A DNA stretch of 60,255 nucleotides from Pseudomonas sp. QTF5 (GTDB lineage Bacteria; Pseudomonadota; Gammaproteobacteria; Pseudomonadales; Pseudomonadaceae), in the NCBI RefSeq assembly GCF_000512695.2, contig NZ_AZRW02000038.1:1-60255 (forward strand), in the 5' to 3' direction. The notes beneath the pieces were generated by a model, which saw only the letters and a program-made list of their open reading frames with translations, did no database searches and was not told where the DNA came from. The number at the start of each line of letters is the position of its first letter. The stretch's first letter is position 1. Of the stretch, positions 60,194 to 60,255 are shown one piece after another. The translations under genes were made by a program, and so were the position numbers.

Positions 60194-60255
60194 TGTGGGA
60201 GCGGGCTTGCTCGCGAAGACGGCGGCATAGTCAACATTGATGTCGCCTGACACAC
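60194..60255. repeat. REPIN, cut by the window end
   Basis: Opening arm TGTGGGAGCGGGCTTGC and part of the spacer; the second arm lies beyond the window. Confidence 0.75.

Overview
The window is chromosomal DNA of a Pseudomonas, most likely from the P. fluorescens group. The evidence is the high-GC codon use, the many intergenic REP/REPIN palindromes of the GTGGGAGCGGGCTTGCTCGC type, and gene blocks that match, from memory, P. aeruginosa PAO1 blocks PA2903-PA2914 (cobalamin), PA3789-PA3791 (copper), PA4839-PA4856 (speA to retS) and PA4293-PA4297 (pprAB/tad). Almost every large gene can be named. No rRNA, tRNA, CRISPR array, prophage or full insertion sequence was seen.

Layout. 1-1290: three tandem REPINs, then a DUF6124 gene on the minus strand behind a strikingly hairpin-rich leader. 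1293-4032: a three-gene FecBCD/BtuCDF-type ABC importer. 4223-9448: a copper module (PepSY membrane protein, OprC-type TonB receptor, PCu(A)C chaperone and two DUF2946 proteins). 9565-10228: a HigBA/RelE-type toxin-antitoxin pair. 10285-17825: divergent cobalamin corrin-ring operons (cobK-cbiD-cobL to the left, cobG-cobH-cobI-cobJ to the right). 17879-18475: a MarC membrane protein. 18736-20951: a compact AT-richer cassette of three mutually related genes of unknown function, squeezed between marC and retS. This is the best candidate in the window for an undescribed system. 20973-38929: a minus-strand core block, retS, purD, purH, fis, dusB, DUF3426, prmA, accC, accB, aroQ, dsbD, an MCP and gcbA. 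39255-42098: a type VI secretion (T6SS) island of a DUF2515-like protein, a membrane-anchored partner, Hcp and a small protein with a transthyretin-like tail, sitting between gcbA and the DUF2333 gene. 42254-46581: DUF2333, NUDIX, SUI1/YciH and speA. 46814-48924: a needle-less VgrG plus a DUF4123 adaptor with no effector gene behind them. 48931-53247: MATE exporter, small membrane protein, MazG-like enzyme, cmoM and two DUF4136 lipoproteins. 53498-60116: tadG, pprA, a TadE-like pseudopilin, fppA and pprB.

How it works together. Much of the window deals with the sessile/motile switch and contact behaviour. RetS modulates the Gac/Rsm pathway, GcbA makes c-di-GMP, PprA/PprB with FppA control Tad/Flp pili, and two separate T6SS modules provide interbacterial weapons. 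Housekeeping genes for purines, fatty acids, polyamines, disulfides and ribosome/tRNA modification form the stable scaffold into which the accessory pieces were inserted. Comparisons with PAO1 are from memory and were not checked by search.
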